From NCBI RefSeq assembly GCF_026153355.1, contig NZ_CP110636.1, forward strand, positions 1,302,001-1,366,000: a stretch of DNA of 64,000 bases, written 5' to 3'. The notes under the pieces are model-generated. The model made no database searches. It was not told where the DNA came from and was given only the letters and a program-made list of their open reading frames with translations. Every line of letters begins with the position of its first letter. Position 1 is the stretch's first letter. The DNA comes from Streptomyces endophytica. GTDB lineage: Bacteria; Actinomycetota; Actinomycetes; Streptomycetales; Streptomycetaceae. Shown here piece after piece: positions 36,279-45,133 of the stretch. Position numbers and translations under genes: made by a program.

Positions 36279-36932
36279 GGCCTGCGCGAACTGCTCGTCG
36301 AGGGCCCCGCTCGGCGCCCCCGCCACCCCGATCCCGGCGATCGGCGCGTCCTCGTCCCGGACCGGCGCACCGCCCGCCAGGAAGAGGGTGCCGGGGATGT
36401 CCTTGAGCGTGGGCGCCTGGTCGAGGCGCTTGACCAGCTCGGAGGTGGGGGCGTTCCAGGACACCGCCGTGAACGCCTTCCGCGCCGCCGACTCGTACGC
36501 CTGCGGCCCGGCGCCGTCGCCCCGCAGCGCGACCAGCGTGCTGCCGTTGCGGTCCACGACGGCCACCGAGATCCGCTGCCCGGCCTTCTCGGCCGCCTTC
36601 AGCGCGGCCTGGGCGGCCTTGGTGGCGGCGTCCAGGGTGAGGTGGGTGGTGGTGCGCGTGAGGCCCTTGCCGACGTTCGCGGAGGAGGACGCGGCGGAAG
36701 CCGTGGACGCGGCGTCGGCACGCGCGGACGAGGACGCGGCGGTCGCGGAGGCGCCGCCGAGGACACCCGCGCCCACCAGGGCGGTCGCGACGGCACCGGC
36801 CGCGGCGACGGCACCGACCGCGGAGATCTTGCGGGAGGCCTTGCGGGAGGCCTTGGAGGAGTCCCGGTGGGAGCCCTTGGGGGAGACCTCGCCGGAGACC
36901 TGGTGGGAGCGGAACGGAATTCTCGGATTCAT
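36255..36932 (-). CDS. hbpS: Extracellular haem-binding/degrading protein HbpS-like
   Basis: A 225-residue exported protein of the GlcG/HbpS (Haem_degrading) family. It has a basic N-terminus, a long hydrophobic Ala/Gly signal segment and an Ala/Ser linker. The domain follows: LTLDAATKAAQAALKAAEKA, ISVAVVDRNGSTLVALRGDG, YESAARKAFTAVSWNAPTSE, PGTLFLAGGAPVRDEDAPIA and GVAGAPSGALDEQFA. In S. reticuli HbpS modulates the SenS sensor kinase in response to haem and redox stress; senS-senR lie divergently here. ATG 36932 begins MNPRIPF. Confidence 0.88.
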   Translation of the reverse strand: MNPRIPFRSHQVSGEVSPKGSHRDSSKASRKASRKISAVGAVAAAGAVATALVGAGVLGGASATAASSSARADAASTASAASSSANVGKGLTRTTTHLTLDAATKAAQAALKAAEKAGQRISVAVVDRNGSTLVALRGDGAGPQAYESAARKAFTAVSWNAPTSELVKRLDQAPTLKDIPGTLFLAGGAPVRDEDAPIAGIGVAGAPSGALDEQFAQAGVHALDG

Positions 36933-37118
36933 GCCCTCATCGTCGAAGGGAGACCGGCCCGCCCGGATCGGCGGTCCGGCCGGGATCGCCGTGCATGATG
37001 GGGGATACCGGTGTCGGCCGATCGGTTGATGCGGGCGCCGCTCCGCCCGGGTTACGACTACCAGGTCGGCGCCCGGCCAGGGCCCGTCCGACGGACGTCG
37101 GCCTACGAGGAGACCACG

Positions 37119-38701
37119 GTGCACATCACTCAGCAGCCGCCGGACAGGGGCGCGAACCGGGACGCGGACCGGGGCCCCGGCAAGGCCGAGGGGGCGAGCG
37201 GGGACGCGGGCCGGGACCCCGACGCCCGCTGGTTCGAGCCGGTGCTGCACCTGACGTTCTTCCTGCTGCTCGCCGCCTCGCTCGCCCGCTTCCTGCTCCG
37301 GCACCCGGGCGAGCCCCGCACCCCCTGGATCATCGCCCTCAGCATCACCCTGGCCCTGCTCCACGTCCTGGGCCCGACCCCCGGTCGCCCTACCCTCCGC
37401 AGGGCTCGTACGCCTCGTACGCCTCGTACGCCTCGTACGGGCCGTACGGCCCGTACGCGGGAGGCCGGGCAGAGTACGCGGGAGGCCGGGCAGAGTACGC
37501 GGGAGGCCGGGCAGACCGACACCCGCCGGCTGCTCTGGCTGGCCGCGGTCGTGACGGTCTGGGTCGTCGTGGTCCTGCTCGCACCGAGCTTCGCCTGGTG
37601 CGCCGTGCCGCTCTTCTACACCGGCCTGCGAACGCTGCCGGCCGGCGCCGCGTCGGTGCTGGTCGGCCTGCTCACCGCGTTCGTCGTCGCCGCCCAACTC
37701 CGGCTGTCCGCCGGCTTCGACCCGATCCTGGTGCTGGCCCCGCCGGCCGTCGCCGCGCTCGCCACCGCCGTCTTCGTCCACATGGAGCGGCAGGCGGCCC
37801 GCCAGCGTGCGCTGATCGACGATCTGCTGCGCACCCGCCGCGAACTGGCCGCGACCGAGCGGCGCGAGGGCACGCTCGCCGAGCGGCAGCGGCTCTCGAT
37901 GGAGATCCACGACACCCTCGCCCAGGGCCTGTCCAGCCAGCAGATGCTGCTCCAGGCCGCCGACCGGACCTGGGACAGCGACCCGGCCACCGCCCGCGGT
38001 CATCTCCGTACGGCCACCGAGATCACCGCCCGCAACCTCGCCGAGGCCCGCCGCTTCGTCCACGACCTCGCCCCGGCCGACCTGGCCGGCGGCACCCCCC
38101 TCCCGGAGGCCCTCCGCCGCCTGGCCACCCGCACGACCGGCCCCGCGGCTGCCTCTGCGGCCGGCCCCGCGGCTGCCCCGGCGACCGGCCCCACGGCTGG
38201 TTCCACGACCGGTCCTACGGCTGGTCCCACGCCCGGCCCCACGGCTGGTTCCACAACCGGTCCTACGGCTGGTCCCACGACCGGCGCCACGGCTGGTCCC
38301 GCGGCTGGTCCCGCGGCTGGTCCCCCTGCGGATGGGCCGGGCGGCGGCGGGCCCGGCGGGCGGCTGAGCGTGCGCTTCCATCAGGACGGCACCCCCGTCC
38401 CGCTCCCGGACCGGGTGCAGTCCGCGCTGCTGCGCATCGCCCAGGGCGCCCTCGCGAACGTCCGCGAGCACGCCGCCGCGCACACCGTCACCCTCACCCT
38501 CAGCTACCTGGGCGACCAGGTCGTCCTCGACATCGCTGACGACGGCCGGGGCTTCACCACCGCCGCCGCACAAGGGCGCGGCCACGGCCTGCCCGCCATG
38601 CACGCCCGGATGCGGCAGCTCGGCGGGACGCTCACCATTGAATCCGCACCGGGCGAGGGCACCGTCCTGTCCGCCGCCGTCCCCTGGAGCGCACGCCATG
38701 A
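37119..38701 (+). CDS. senS: Sensor histidine kinase SenS-like (3' end frameshifted)
   Basis: NarL-type histidine kinase. Membrane helices flank a repeat-encoded loop; the phospho-acceptor is in LSMEIHDTLAQGLSSQQMLL, and the HATPase_c domain has RIAQGALANVREHAAAH, VLDIADDGRGF and GLPAMHARMRQLGGTLTI. Between them is an unusual ~70-residue Gly/Pro/Thr repeat. GTG 37119 has GAGGAG 6 nt upstream. As given, the frame has no stop until 40121. One extra C in the run 38681-38684 gives AAVPLERTP-stop with TGA at 38699-38701, overlapping the senR start as ATGA, which I take as the real end. HbpS context supports the name. Confidence 0.83.
37453..37515 (+). repeat. 21-bp coding tandem repeat in senS, three copies
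   Basis: Three exact copies of GTACGCGGGAGGCCGGGCAG plus one base encode TREAGQS repeats. They follow a run of 9-bp CTCGTACGC repeats (about 37405-37440) encoding RTP. Both lie in a loop between transmembrane segments. Confidence 0.85.
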
Positions 38702-39426
38702 CCTCCTCCGCGACCTCCTCCGCAGGCGACGCGCCGCATACCCCCGTACGCGTCCTGCTCTGCGACGACCACGCGGTCGTCCGCGCCGGACTGCTCGCCC
38801 TGCTCAGCAGCGCCCACGGCATCGAGGTCATCGCCGAGGCCGGCGACGGCGAGGAGGCCGTGGCGCTGGCCGCCGCGCTCCGCCCCGACGTCGTCCTGAT
38901 GGACCTCCAACTCGGCTCGGGCATCGACGGCATCGAAGCCACCCGCCGCATCACCGCCCGAGCCCGGGAGGACGCAGGAGCCGGTGTCACTCCGGCCGGC
39001 GCGGCCGGCTCAGCCGGCTCGGCCGGCTCGATCCCCCATGTCCTCGTCCTGACCACCTACGACACCGACGCCGACATCACCCGCGCCATCGACGCCGGTG
39101 CCACCGGCTATCTCCTCAAGGCCGAGCGGCCGGAGGAACTGTTCGCCGCCATCCGAGCCGCGGCCGCGGGGCGCAGCACGCTCTCCGGGCCGGTCGCCCA
39201 CCGGGTACTGGCCCAGATGCGCAGCCCGCGCCCCACCCTCACCGACCGCGAGCTCGACATCCTCGGCCAGCTCGCCCGCGGGCTGAGCAACCGGGAGATC
39301 GCCCGTGCCCTGTTCATCAGCGAGGCCACGGTCAAGACCCACCTCGGCCGCATCTACGACAAGCTCTCCGTGGACACCCGGGCCGGCGCGGTCTCCGTAG
39401 CCAAGGAACAGCGCCTGCTGCCCTGA
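38698..39426 (+). CDS. senR: Response regulator SenR-like (NarL/FixJ family)
   Basis: A 242-residue response regulator with receiver domain (VRVLLCDDHAVVRAGLLALL; phospho-Asp in DVVLMDLQLGSGIDG; switch LTTYDTDADI; K in GYLLKAERPEEL) and LuxR-type HTH (LTDRELDILGQLARGLSNRE, ISEATVKTHLGRIYDKLSV). A Gly/Ser/Ala insertion of ~20 residues interrupts the receiver before HVLVLTTYD. It is translationally coupled to senS. In the HbpS system SenR controls hbpS and catalase-type genes. Confidence 0.9.
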   Translation: MTSSATSSAGDAPHTPVRVLLCDDHAVVRAGLLALLSSAHGIEVIAEAGDGEEAVALAAALRPDVVLMDLQLGSGIDGIEATRRITARAREDAGAGVTPAGAAGSAGSAGSIPHVLVLTTYDTDADITRAIDAGATGYLLKAERPEELFAAIRAAAAGRSTLSGPVAHRVLAQMRSPRPTLTDRELDILGQLARGLSNREIARALFISEATVKTHLGRIYDKLSVDTRAGAVSVAKEQRLLP

Positions 39427-39579
39427 CGGCTCCCCCAAGCCCCCACCTCCGCCTCCGTCCCCGTCCCCACCCCCACGAGGCGAGGCAGCGGCCCCCGGGC
39501 CCCGGTCAGAGTCCGCGAGCGGCCGCGGTCAGAGCCGGTGCGAACGTCCGTCCACCGACCGGCGTGACACCATCAAGGC

Positions 39580-40077
39580 GTGATCGACCTCGGCTACTCC
39601 CTCTCCCGCCGCTTTCCGGACCCGCCGCAGACGGACTACCGGACCGCGGGGGTGCACGCGCTCCGCCACGACCTCTTCTGCGGCGACGTGTACCTCGCGG
39701 ACACCACGGCGGACCGCGAACTGTCCACCGCCTGGGGCTGGGTGCCGGTCCTCGACTTCGCCTGGGCGCTGTGCGACATCGTCGAGCAGCTCGACACCGA
39801 CCCCCGCGGCAGCCGCTCGGCCCGTCCCGTCCATGCCGAGCTCGACTTCACGGAATCCGCCGACCTGATGCGCTTCGAGCGGCGCTTCGGCTGGGTGGAC
39901 GTCGAGGCCGACTGGATGCCGGCCGACGAGCCCCCGCTCACCTTCAACCACGCCGCGCTCCGCCGCGAGGCCCGCGACTTCCTGCACGACCTGATCGCCG
40001 ACCTCACGGACATGCACGACGGCCTCGGCGACAACCCCGCCATCTGGGACCTGCAGTCCCGCTTCCCCCGCGTCTGA
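39580..40077 (+). CDS. Conserved hypothetical protein
   Basis: A 165-residue acidic soluble protein with a two-part look: a beta-rich N-terminus (YRTAGVHALRHDLFCGDVYL; WGWVPVLDFAWALCDIVEQL) and a helical C-terminus (ALRREARDFLHDLIADLTDM). It resembles immunity-like or conserved Streptomyces proteins of unknown role. Start GTG 39580 lacks a strong Shine-Dalgarno sequence. It is separate from senSR by about 150 nt. Confidence 0.65.
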   Translation: MIDLGYSLSRRFPDPPQTDYRTAGVHALRHDLFCGDVYLADTTADRELSTAWGWVPVLDFAWALCDIVEQLDTDPRGSRSARPVHAELDFTESADLMRFERRFGWVDVEADWMPADEPPLTFNHAALRREARDFLHDLIADLTDMHDGLGDNPAIWDLQSRFPRV

Positions 40078-40159
40078 CCGACGCCAACAGCCCGGAGCGA
40101 ACACCGGCCGCCCGGCCCTGAAAGACCGCCAGCCCGACCCGAAGCCCGGCCGGCCGAGG

Positions 40160-40226
40160 GCCGGAAGGCTGGCGGGGGCCGGAAGCTGGCCGAGGCCGAA
40201 GGCTGGCCGGGCGCCGGAAGCTGGCC
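40160..40226 (+). repeat. 17-18-bp tandem repeat downstream of the 39580-40077 gene
   Basis: Four imperfect units of GGGGCCGGAAGCTGGCC type follow one another in the short region between two convergent genes. They begin about 80 nt after the stop. Confidence 0.65.
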
Positions 40227-40258
40227 GCCCCTCCCCCTGATCCCCTCCCCCCACTCCC

Positions 40259-40927
40259 CTACTCGACCCGCACCCCTATCTGCGCCGCGAATGCCGGTGC
40301 CAGATCCATCAGTTGGGCCGTACTGATCACCGCCCCGGACAGCCGGTCGATCCCCCGCGCGATGTCCACCGCCGCCGCACCGCGCAGATCGACGTCCTTC
40401 ATCCGCGCCTCGGAGAAATCGATCCGCGCCAGGGTGCAGTCGTCGAACGTGACCCGCTCCAGGACCGCCCCCGCGAAGTCCGCCTCGATGAGCACGCACC
40501 CCTCGAAGGCGACGTCCCGCAGCTTCGCCCGGCGCAGGTTCGGGAAGTCAATCTTCCCGCCGCGCACCACGACCCGCTCCAGGACCGCGCCGTGCAGCTG
40601 CGTCCCGCCGAGCCTGGCGTCCGAGACCTCGACATCGCGCAGGGACGCCCCGGACAGATCCGTCCCGACCCCGCGCACCCCGCTCAGCACGCTGTCGATG
40701 ATCCGCGCCCGGCCGAGCACCGTCGCGTCGAGCCCGCAGCGGCGCAGCGCACAGTCCATGAACCGCGCGCCGCGCGCCGACTGCCGCGCCCAGTCGGCGT
40801 CCGCGAACTCCAGCCCGTCGTAATCCCCGTCCTCCTCCAACTCCCCGCCGTCGTACGCCACCAGCTCCGGAAGCCGCACCTCCGGCCGCCGCGCCGCCCG
40901 CACCGTCTCCTCACCGCGCCCGGCCAC
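40259..40927 (-). CDS. Pentapeptide-repeat protein
   Basis: A 222-residue protein whose residues ~50-195 form a right-handed quadrilateral beta-helix of A(D/N)LXX-type repeats, for example GARFMDCALRRCGLDATVLG, SGASLRDVEVSDARLGGTQL and EADFAGAVLERVTFDDCTLA. Some relatives mimic DNA and protect gyrase; no specific evidence exists here. GTG 40927 is chosen because AAGGGG lies 7 nt upstream; longer starts run into the intergenic region. Confidence 0.83.
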   Translation of the reverse strand: MAGRGEETVRAARRPEVRLPELVAYDGGELEEDGDYDGLEFADADWARQSARGARFMDCALRRCGLDATVLGRARIIDSVLSGVRGVGTDLSGASLRDVEVSDARLGGTQLHGAVLERVVVRGGKIDFPNLRRAKLRDVAFEGCVLIEADFAGAVLERVTFDDCTLARIDFSEARMKDVDLRGAAAVDIARGIDRLSGAVISTAQLMDLAPAFAAQIGVRVE

Positions 40928-41203
40928 GCGATCACCCCTTTCACCCTCGACCCGCATACGCGTCGCACGCACGCACCGCACACGCACCGCCTGCGCAACG
41001 CAACCGTCGTGCTCCGCCGGAAATCCGTCCGTCGGAAACCGTCGTAACCCATCGTGAACCACCCCACTGACAACGCCCCCTGACCAGGGCGGAAGCACCC
41101 CGCAACCGCTCACCCCACCCCCGATCTCCCCCACGGGCCCCGACCGTTGCCCCCACCCACCGACCACCCCCGCCCCTCGCCCCTCACCCATCTCCCCTCA
41201 CCG

Positions 41204-41234
41204 TTGACCTCAACCCAACTTGAGGTCGCAGACT
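41204..41234 (+). promoter_or_regulatory. SoxR box and promoter of the quinone reductase gene
   Basis: GACCTCAA-N6-TTGAGGTC (41206-41227) is a perfect 8-bp inverted repeat between TTGACC (41204-41209) and CAGACT (41229-41234). The spacer is 19 nt, the overlong spacing of MerR-family promoters. It matches the Streptomyces SoxR box. Confidence 0.85.
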
Positions 41235-41307
41235 GACGGCGCCCCGGGCTCTCACCAAACGTCGACCCGGGCTCCCACCAGACGTCGGCAAGGAGAGAAC
41301 CCCCACC

Positions 41308-42306
41308 ATGCGCGCCATACGCCTGCACGCCTTCGGCCCCGCCGAGAACCTCCTGCACGAGACCGTCGACGACCCCGCCCCCGGCCCCGGCGAGGTACGG
41401 ATCGCCGTCGCCGCGGCCGGTGTCCACCTCCTGGACACCACACTGCGCGCCGGCCACACCGGCGGGCCGTTGCCCCTGCCCGAGCTCCCGACCGTGCCCG
41501 GCCGCGAGGTCGCCGGCACGGTCGACGCCCTGGGCGAGGGCACCGACCCGTACTGGCTGGGCCGGCGGGTCGTCGCCCACCTGGGCGCGGCCCCCGGCGG
41601 CTACGCCGAACTCGCCGTCGTCGCCGCCGACCGCCTGCACGACGTCCCGGACGGGCTGGACGCCGCCCAGGCGGTCGCCATGATCGGCACCGGCCGCACC
41701 ACCATGGGCATCCTGCTCTTCGCCGACCTCACCCCCGACGACATCGCCCTCGTCCCCGCAGCCGCCGGCGGCATCGGTTCGCTGCTCGTCCAGCACCTCA
41801 AGAACACCGGCGCCACGGCCATCGGACTGGCCGGCGGCCCCGCCAAGGTGGCGCGTGTCCGTGCCCTGGGCGCCGACCTCGCCGTCGACTACACCGACGA
41901 CACCTGGCCGGCCCGCGTCCGCGCCTTCCTCGATGACCGGGGCGCGCCCGGCGCCACCCTCGTCTTCGACTCGGTCGGCGGCGCACCCGGACGCGCGGCC
42001 GTCGACCTGCTCGCCCAAGGGGGCCGCCATCTGCGCTTCGGCTGGTCCTCCGGCAGCCCGACGGAGTTCTCCGACGGCGAGTTGGCGGCCCGCGGGATCA
42101 CCTCCCGGCAGGTGCTGGGCCCGCCGATGCTGGCCCGGGCCGGGGGCGACGACCCGATCCGCACCCTGGAGACCGCCGCCCTCGCGGATGCCGCAGCCGG
42201 CCGCCTCGTCCCGTCCGTCCAGCACTTCCCCCTGGCGGACGCCGCGGCCGCCCACCGCGCCCTGGAGACCCGCACCACGATGGGCAAGGTGATCCTGGTG
42301 CCGTGA
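41308..42306 (+). CDS. NADPH:quinone oxidoreductase / zinc-free MDR protein, SoxR regulon
   Basis: A 332-residue medium-chain dehydrogenase/reductase: GroES-like half (GEVRIAVAAAGVHLLDTTLR, PGREVAGTVDALGEGTDPYW) and a Rossmann half with ALVPAAAGGIGSLLVQHLKN and TLVFDSVGG. Catalytic-zinc cysteines are absent, as in quinone reductases. AAGGAGAG precedes ATG 41308. A SoxR box in the promoter and the neighbourhood match S. coelicolor SCO4266, a known SoxR target responding to redox-active compounds. Confidence 0.9.
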   Translation: MRAIRLHAFGPAENLLHETVDDPAPGPGEVRIAVAAAGVHLLDTTLRAGHTGGPLPLPELPTVPGREVAGTVDALGEGTDPYWLGRRVVAHLGAAPGGYAELAVVAADRLHDVPDGLDAAQAVAMIGTGRTTMGILLFADLTPDDIALVPAAAGGIGSLLVQHLKNTGATAIGLAGGPAKVARVRALGADLAVDYTDDTWPARVRAFLDDRGAPGATLVFDSVGGAPGRAAVDLLAQGGRHLRFGWSSGSPTEFSDGELAARGITSRQVLGPPMLARAGGDDPIRTLETAALADAAAGRLVPSVQHFPLADAAAAHRALETRTTMGKVILVP

Positions 42307-42352
42307 GCAAGGGGTTCCTGGTGCCGGGAGCAAGGTGATCCTGGTGCCGGGA
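42284..42352 (+). repeat. 23-bp tandem repeat starting at the quinone reductase stop codon
   Basis: Three units of GCAAGGTGATCCTGGTGCCG plus 3 bases at 42284-42306, 42307-42329 and 42330-42352. The first is the end of the gene including its TGA; the later copies have GGA instead of TGA. Confidence 0.92.
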
Positions 42353-42471
42353 GTACGGGCAAGCCGAGGCCGAGGGAGGAGCCGAGCCGGGGCACCACTA
42401 CGGCCCCACCCGCCCACGGCCTCGGCCCCCCGCTCGCCCACAGGCCGCCCCCGGCACCGACCGCCAGCGTT

Positions 42472-42523
42472 GCTACCGCACCACCGCCGGCTCCCTGGCT
42501 ACCGCACCACCGCCAGCTCCCGG
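42472..42523 (-). repeat. 26-bp duplication containing the M24 peptidase stop codon
   Basis: Two 26-bp units (42498-42523 and 42472-42497) differ at only three positions. The first, in gene direction, contains the last codons and TAG of the M24 gene; the second lies just downstream and keeps the TAG. Confidence 0.9.
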
Positions 42524-43614
42524 CTCGTCTCGTTCAGCCGCCGGCCGCCCGACTCCGTGCACGTCACGATGTCCTCGATCCGCACCCCGAACCGCCCCGG
42601 CAGATAGATCCCCGGCTCGATCGAGAAGCACATCCCCGGTACGAGCGGCAGATGTTCGCCCTCCACCAGGTACGGCGGCTCATGCGTAGTGACCCCGATG
42701 CCGTGCCCGGTCCGGTGGATGAAGTACTTGCCGTAGCCCGCCGCCTTGATCACCCTCCTGGCCACCCGGTCGACCTCCTGGCAGGCGATGCCCGGCCGCA
42801 CCGCCTCGAAGGCCGCCTGCTGCGCCTCCCGCACGATGTCGTGCACCTTGCGCTCCTCGGCTCCCGGCTCCCCGACGTGCACCGTGCGCGACGTGTCCGA
42901 CCCGTAGCCGTCCTTGAGGCCACCGAAGTCGAGCACCACCATGTCGCCGTCCTCGATGACCCGCTCCCCCGCCTCGTGGTGCGGGTTCGCGCCGTTGGGG
43001 CCCGACCCGACGACCGTGAAGTCCACCTGACTGTGCCCGTGTTCGATCAGCAGCCGGGCCAGATCCGCGGCCACCTCCGACTCCCGCCGCCCCTCGAAGC
43101 GGACCCCGAGGATCTTCTCGTACGTGGCGTCCGCGGCCGCCCCGGCCGCCGCCAGCCGCGCCACCTCGTGGACGTCCTTGACGGCGCGCAGCATCGGCAG
43201 CACCTCCGTCAGCGCCGCGTACGCCGCCCCCGGCACCGACCGCTGGAAGCCCAGCAGATGCAGCGCCCAGGTCGCGTCGGACACCCCGTACCGCCCGTCC
43301 GGACGCATCCACTTGGCGAGCACCGCATACGGGTCCGCGCCATCGCTCCACCCGGACACCTCCAGCGCGCCCGCCCCGGCGGACTGCTCCGCATCCGGCT
43401 GCTCCAATACGGGCACCAGCAGCCGCGCGCGCCGGCCCGGCTCGATCAGCAGGGCCGTCAGCCGCTCGGTGGCCGCGGGCGGCCGATAGCCGCACAGCCA
43501 CACCAGATCCGGCCCCGGCGTCACCAGCAGCCCGGCCAGCCCGGCGACGGCCGCCGCCCGCCCCGCCCGCTCCAACCGCCGCTCGTAGTCCTCTTGCATC
43601 ATCGAAGTCACCAT
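42499..43614 (-). CDS. M24-family Xaa-Pro peptidase
   Basis: A 371-residue creatinase/prolidase-type metallopeptidase. The N-terminal domain (GLLVTPGPDLVWLCGY) precedes the catalytic domain with ligands in GDMVVLDFGGLKDGYGSDTS, RTGHGIGVTTHEPPYL, GMCFSIEPGIYLPGRFGVRI and ED. It probably cleaves X-Pro dipeptides or N-termini in the cytoplasm. ATG 43614 is one of three close ATGs (43614, 43602, 43599), none with a strong ribosome binding site. Confidence 0.9.
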   Translation of the reverse strand: MVTSMMQEDYERRLERAGRAAAVAGLAGLLVTPGPDLVWLCGYRPPAATERLTALLIEPGRRARLLVPVLEQPDAEQSAGAGALEVSGWSDGADPYAVLAKWMRPDGRYGVSDATWALHLLGFQRSVPGAAYAALTEVLPMLRAVKDVHEVARLAAAGAAADATYEKILGVRFEGRRESEVAADLARLLIEHGHSQVDFTVVGSGPNGANPHHEAGERVIEDGDMVVLDFGGLKDGYGSDTSRTVHVGEPGAEERKVHDIVREAQQAAFEAVRPGIACQEVDRVARRVIKAAGYGKYFIHRTGHGIGVTTHEPPYLVEGEHLPLVPGMCFSIEPGIYLPGRFGVRIEDIVTCTESGGRRLNETSRELAVVR

Positions 43615-43795
43615 GTCGGCGAACTTACGCCGCCCACCCCGCCACCCCACCCGAAACCCGCCGCAACGAGCGCCTTCTCGACCCCGCCACGCCTGCACGC
43701 CCCCTGACCCGGCACGCCCCTGAGGTCCGGCGCGGTCAGGGCGACAGGCGCCAGGCGATGCGGACCGTGTGGGGACTCCGGGTCCCGCGCCCCTG

Positions 43796-45133
43796 TCAGT
43801 GCCTGTGCTTGCCGGGCTTGTTGGCCTGTTTGGGTCCTGGTGTGACGTCGGACGCGCTCTCCGGCTTCTGCTCGGCAGGCTGTACCGGGGGTGAGGAAGC
43901 AGTCTCGTACGACGTCGAGGGGGGCGGCGTGGCGGGGCTCGTGCGCGTGGACGGGTTGGTCTGCGACCCCTCCGCCGAGCCGGTGCCGGGCGAGAACCAC
44001 ACCAGGCCCAGCACCAACGCCAGGGTGAAGACGCCGGCGCCGGCCAGCACGGCCACCAGCCGGGAACGGCGGAGGAACGGCAGGCGTGAGCGGCGGGTCG
44101 CGGCCCGGTGCACGCTCGTTCGCCACTCGGTGTCCGCCACCGGGGCGAAGGCACCGTCGGCGTGGCCGGTGGGAGCGGGGACGGAGCGTGCGGGGGCGGC
44201 CGCCCTTGAGCCGGTGACGTGCGGCCGGCCCAGGCGGCCGTGAGCCTGGTGTTCGCTGGGCAGCGGCTCCGGCGCACCGCGCCAGGCTCCGCGCCCGAAC
44301 CAGTCCGCCGCCTCCTCGGCCGTGGGCCGGCTCTCCGGCCCCTTGGCCAGCAGACCGAGCAGATAGTTCTCGAAGGCGGGCGGTAGATCAGCGCCGAGTT
44401 GCCGGGGTGGGACCGGGGCGGCATCGAGGTGTTGATGAAGCACCGCGACCGCACTGTCCGCCTGGAACGGCGGCCGGCCGGTGAGGAGTTGGTAGAGCAC
44501 GCAGCCCAGGGAGTACACGTCGGATGCCGGGCCGGCGGTGCGGCCCAGGGCCCGCTCGGGCGCGAGGTAAAGGCTGGTGCCGACGATCTGCCCGGTGGCG
44601 GTGAGCGCGGCACCGGGGTCGTCGAGGAAGCGGGCGATGCCGAAGTCGCCGATCTTCAGGGTGCCGTCGGCGCCCAGCAGGAGGTTGGCCGGCTTGATGT
44701 CCCGGTGCACGATGCCCTGCCGGTGCGCGGCGGCCAGCCCCACGGCGGCCTGTGCGGCGATACGGGCCACGTGCTCGGCGGGCAGCGGTCCGGAGACGGG
44801 GAGCAGGTCGGCGAGACTGCCCCCGTCGACGAGCTCCATCACCAGGAACAGACGGTTTTCGTGCTCGCCGAAGTCGAGAACGCCGACCACGTGCGGGTGG
44901 CTGAGGCGACCGGCGGTCTGTGCCTCCAGCCGGAAGCGGGAGGTCGCGGTGGGGTCGGAGTCGTGAGGGAGCATCAGTTTCACGGCAACCGGTCTGCCGA
45001 GCGTCTCGTCGAAGGCCCGCCAGACCTCCCCCATCGCGCCCCGCCCGAGTGTGTCTCCCAGCCGGTATCGGCCCGCTATCAGCACTTGTTCTTCATCCTC
45101 ATGCCCAAAGACGTCTTGATCGCCGCGAGCCAT
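43796..45133 (-). CDS. Membrane-anchored Ser/Thr protein kinase (PknB type)
   Basis: A 445-residue Hanks-type kinase: Gly-rich loop LGRGAMGEVWRAF, catalytic Lys in VAVKLML, IVHRDIKPANLLL with HRD, and IGDFGIARF with DFG; the APE-like segment is YLAPERALG. A juxtamembrane region leads to one transmembrane helix (VAVLAGAGVFTLALVLGLVW) and a short Thr/Pro/Ser-rich external tail without PASTA domains. Ligand and substrates unknown. ATG 45133 fits the family start. Confidence 0.9.
   Translation of the reverse strand: MARGDQDVFGHEDEEQVLIAGRYRLGDTLGRGAMGEVWRAFDETLGRPVAVKLMLPHDSDPTATSRFRLEAQTAGRLSHPHVVGVLDFGEHENRLFLVMELVDGGSLADLLPVSGPLPAEHVARIAAQAAVGLAAAHRQGIVHRDIKPANLLLGADGTLKIGDFGIARFLDDPGAALTATGQIVGTSLYLAPERALGRTAGPASDVYSLGCVLYQLLTGRPPFQADSAVAVLHQHLDAAPVPPRQLGADLPPAFENYLLGLLAKGPESRPTAEEAADWFGRGAWRGAPEPLPSEHQAHGRLGRPHVTGSRAAAPARSVPAPTGHADGAFAPVADTEWRTSVHRAATRRSRLPFLRRSRLVAVLAGAGVFTLALVLGLVWFSPGTGSAEGSQTNPSTRTSPATPPPSTSYETASSPPVQPAEQKPESASDVTPGPKQANKPGKHRH

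Noticed and set aside
36255..39056. 933-codon frame extending hbpS upstream across senS
   Set aside because: Only the part from ATG 36932 is protein-like; the rest is antisense to the kinase.
37011..40121. 1036-codon open frame through senS, senR and the next gene
   Set aside because: After the ATPase domain it becomes Arg/Pro-rich shadow sequence over senR. The overrun is explained by a one-base loss at 38681-38684, which restores a stop overlapping senR.
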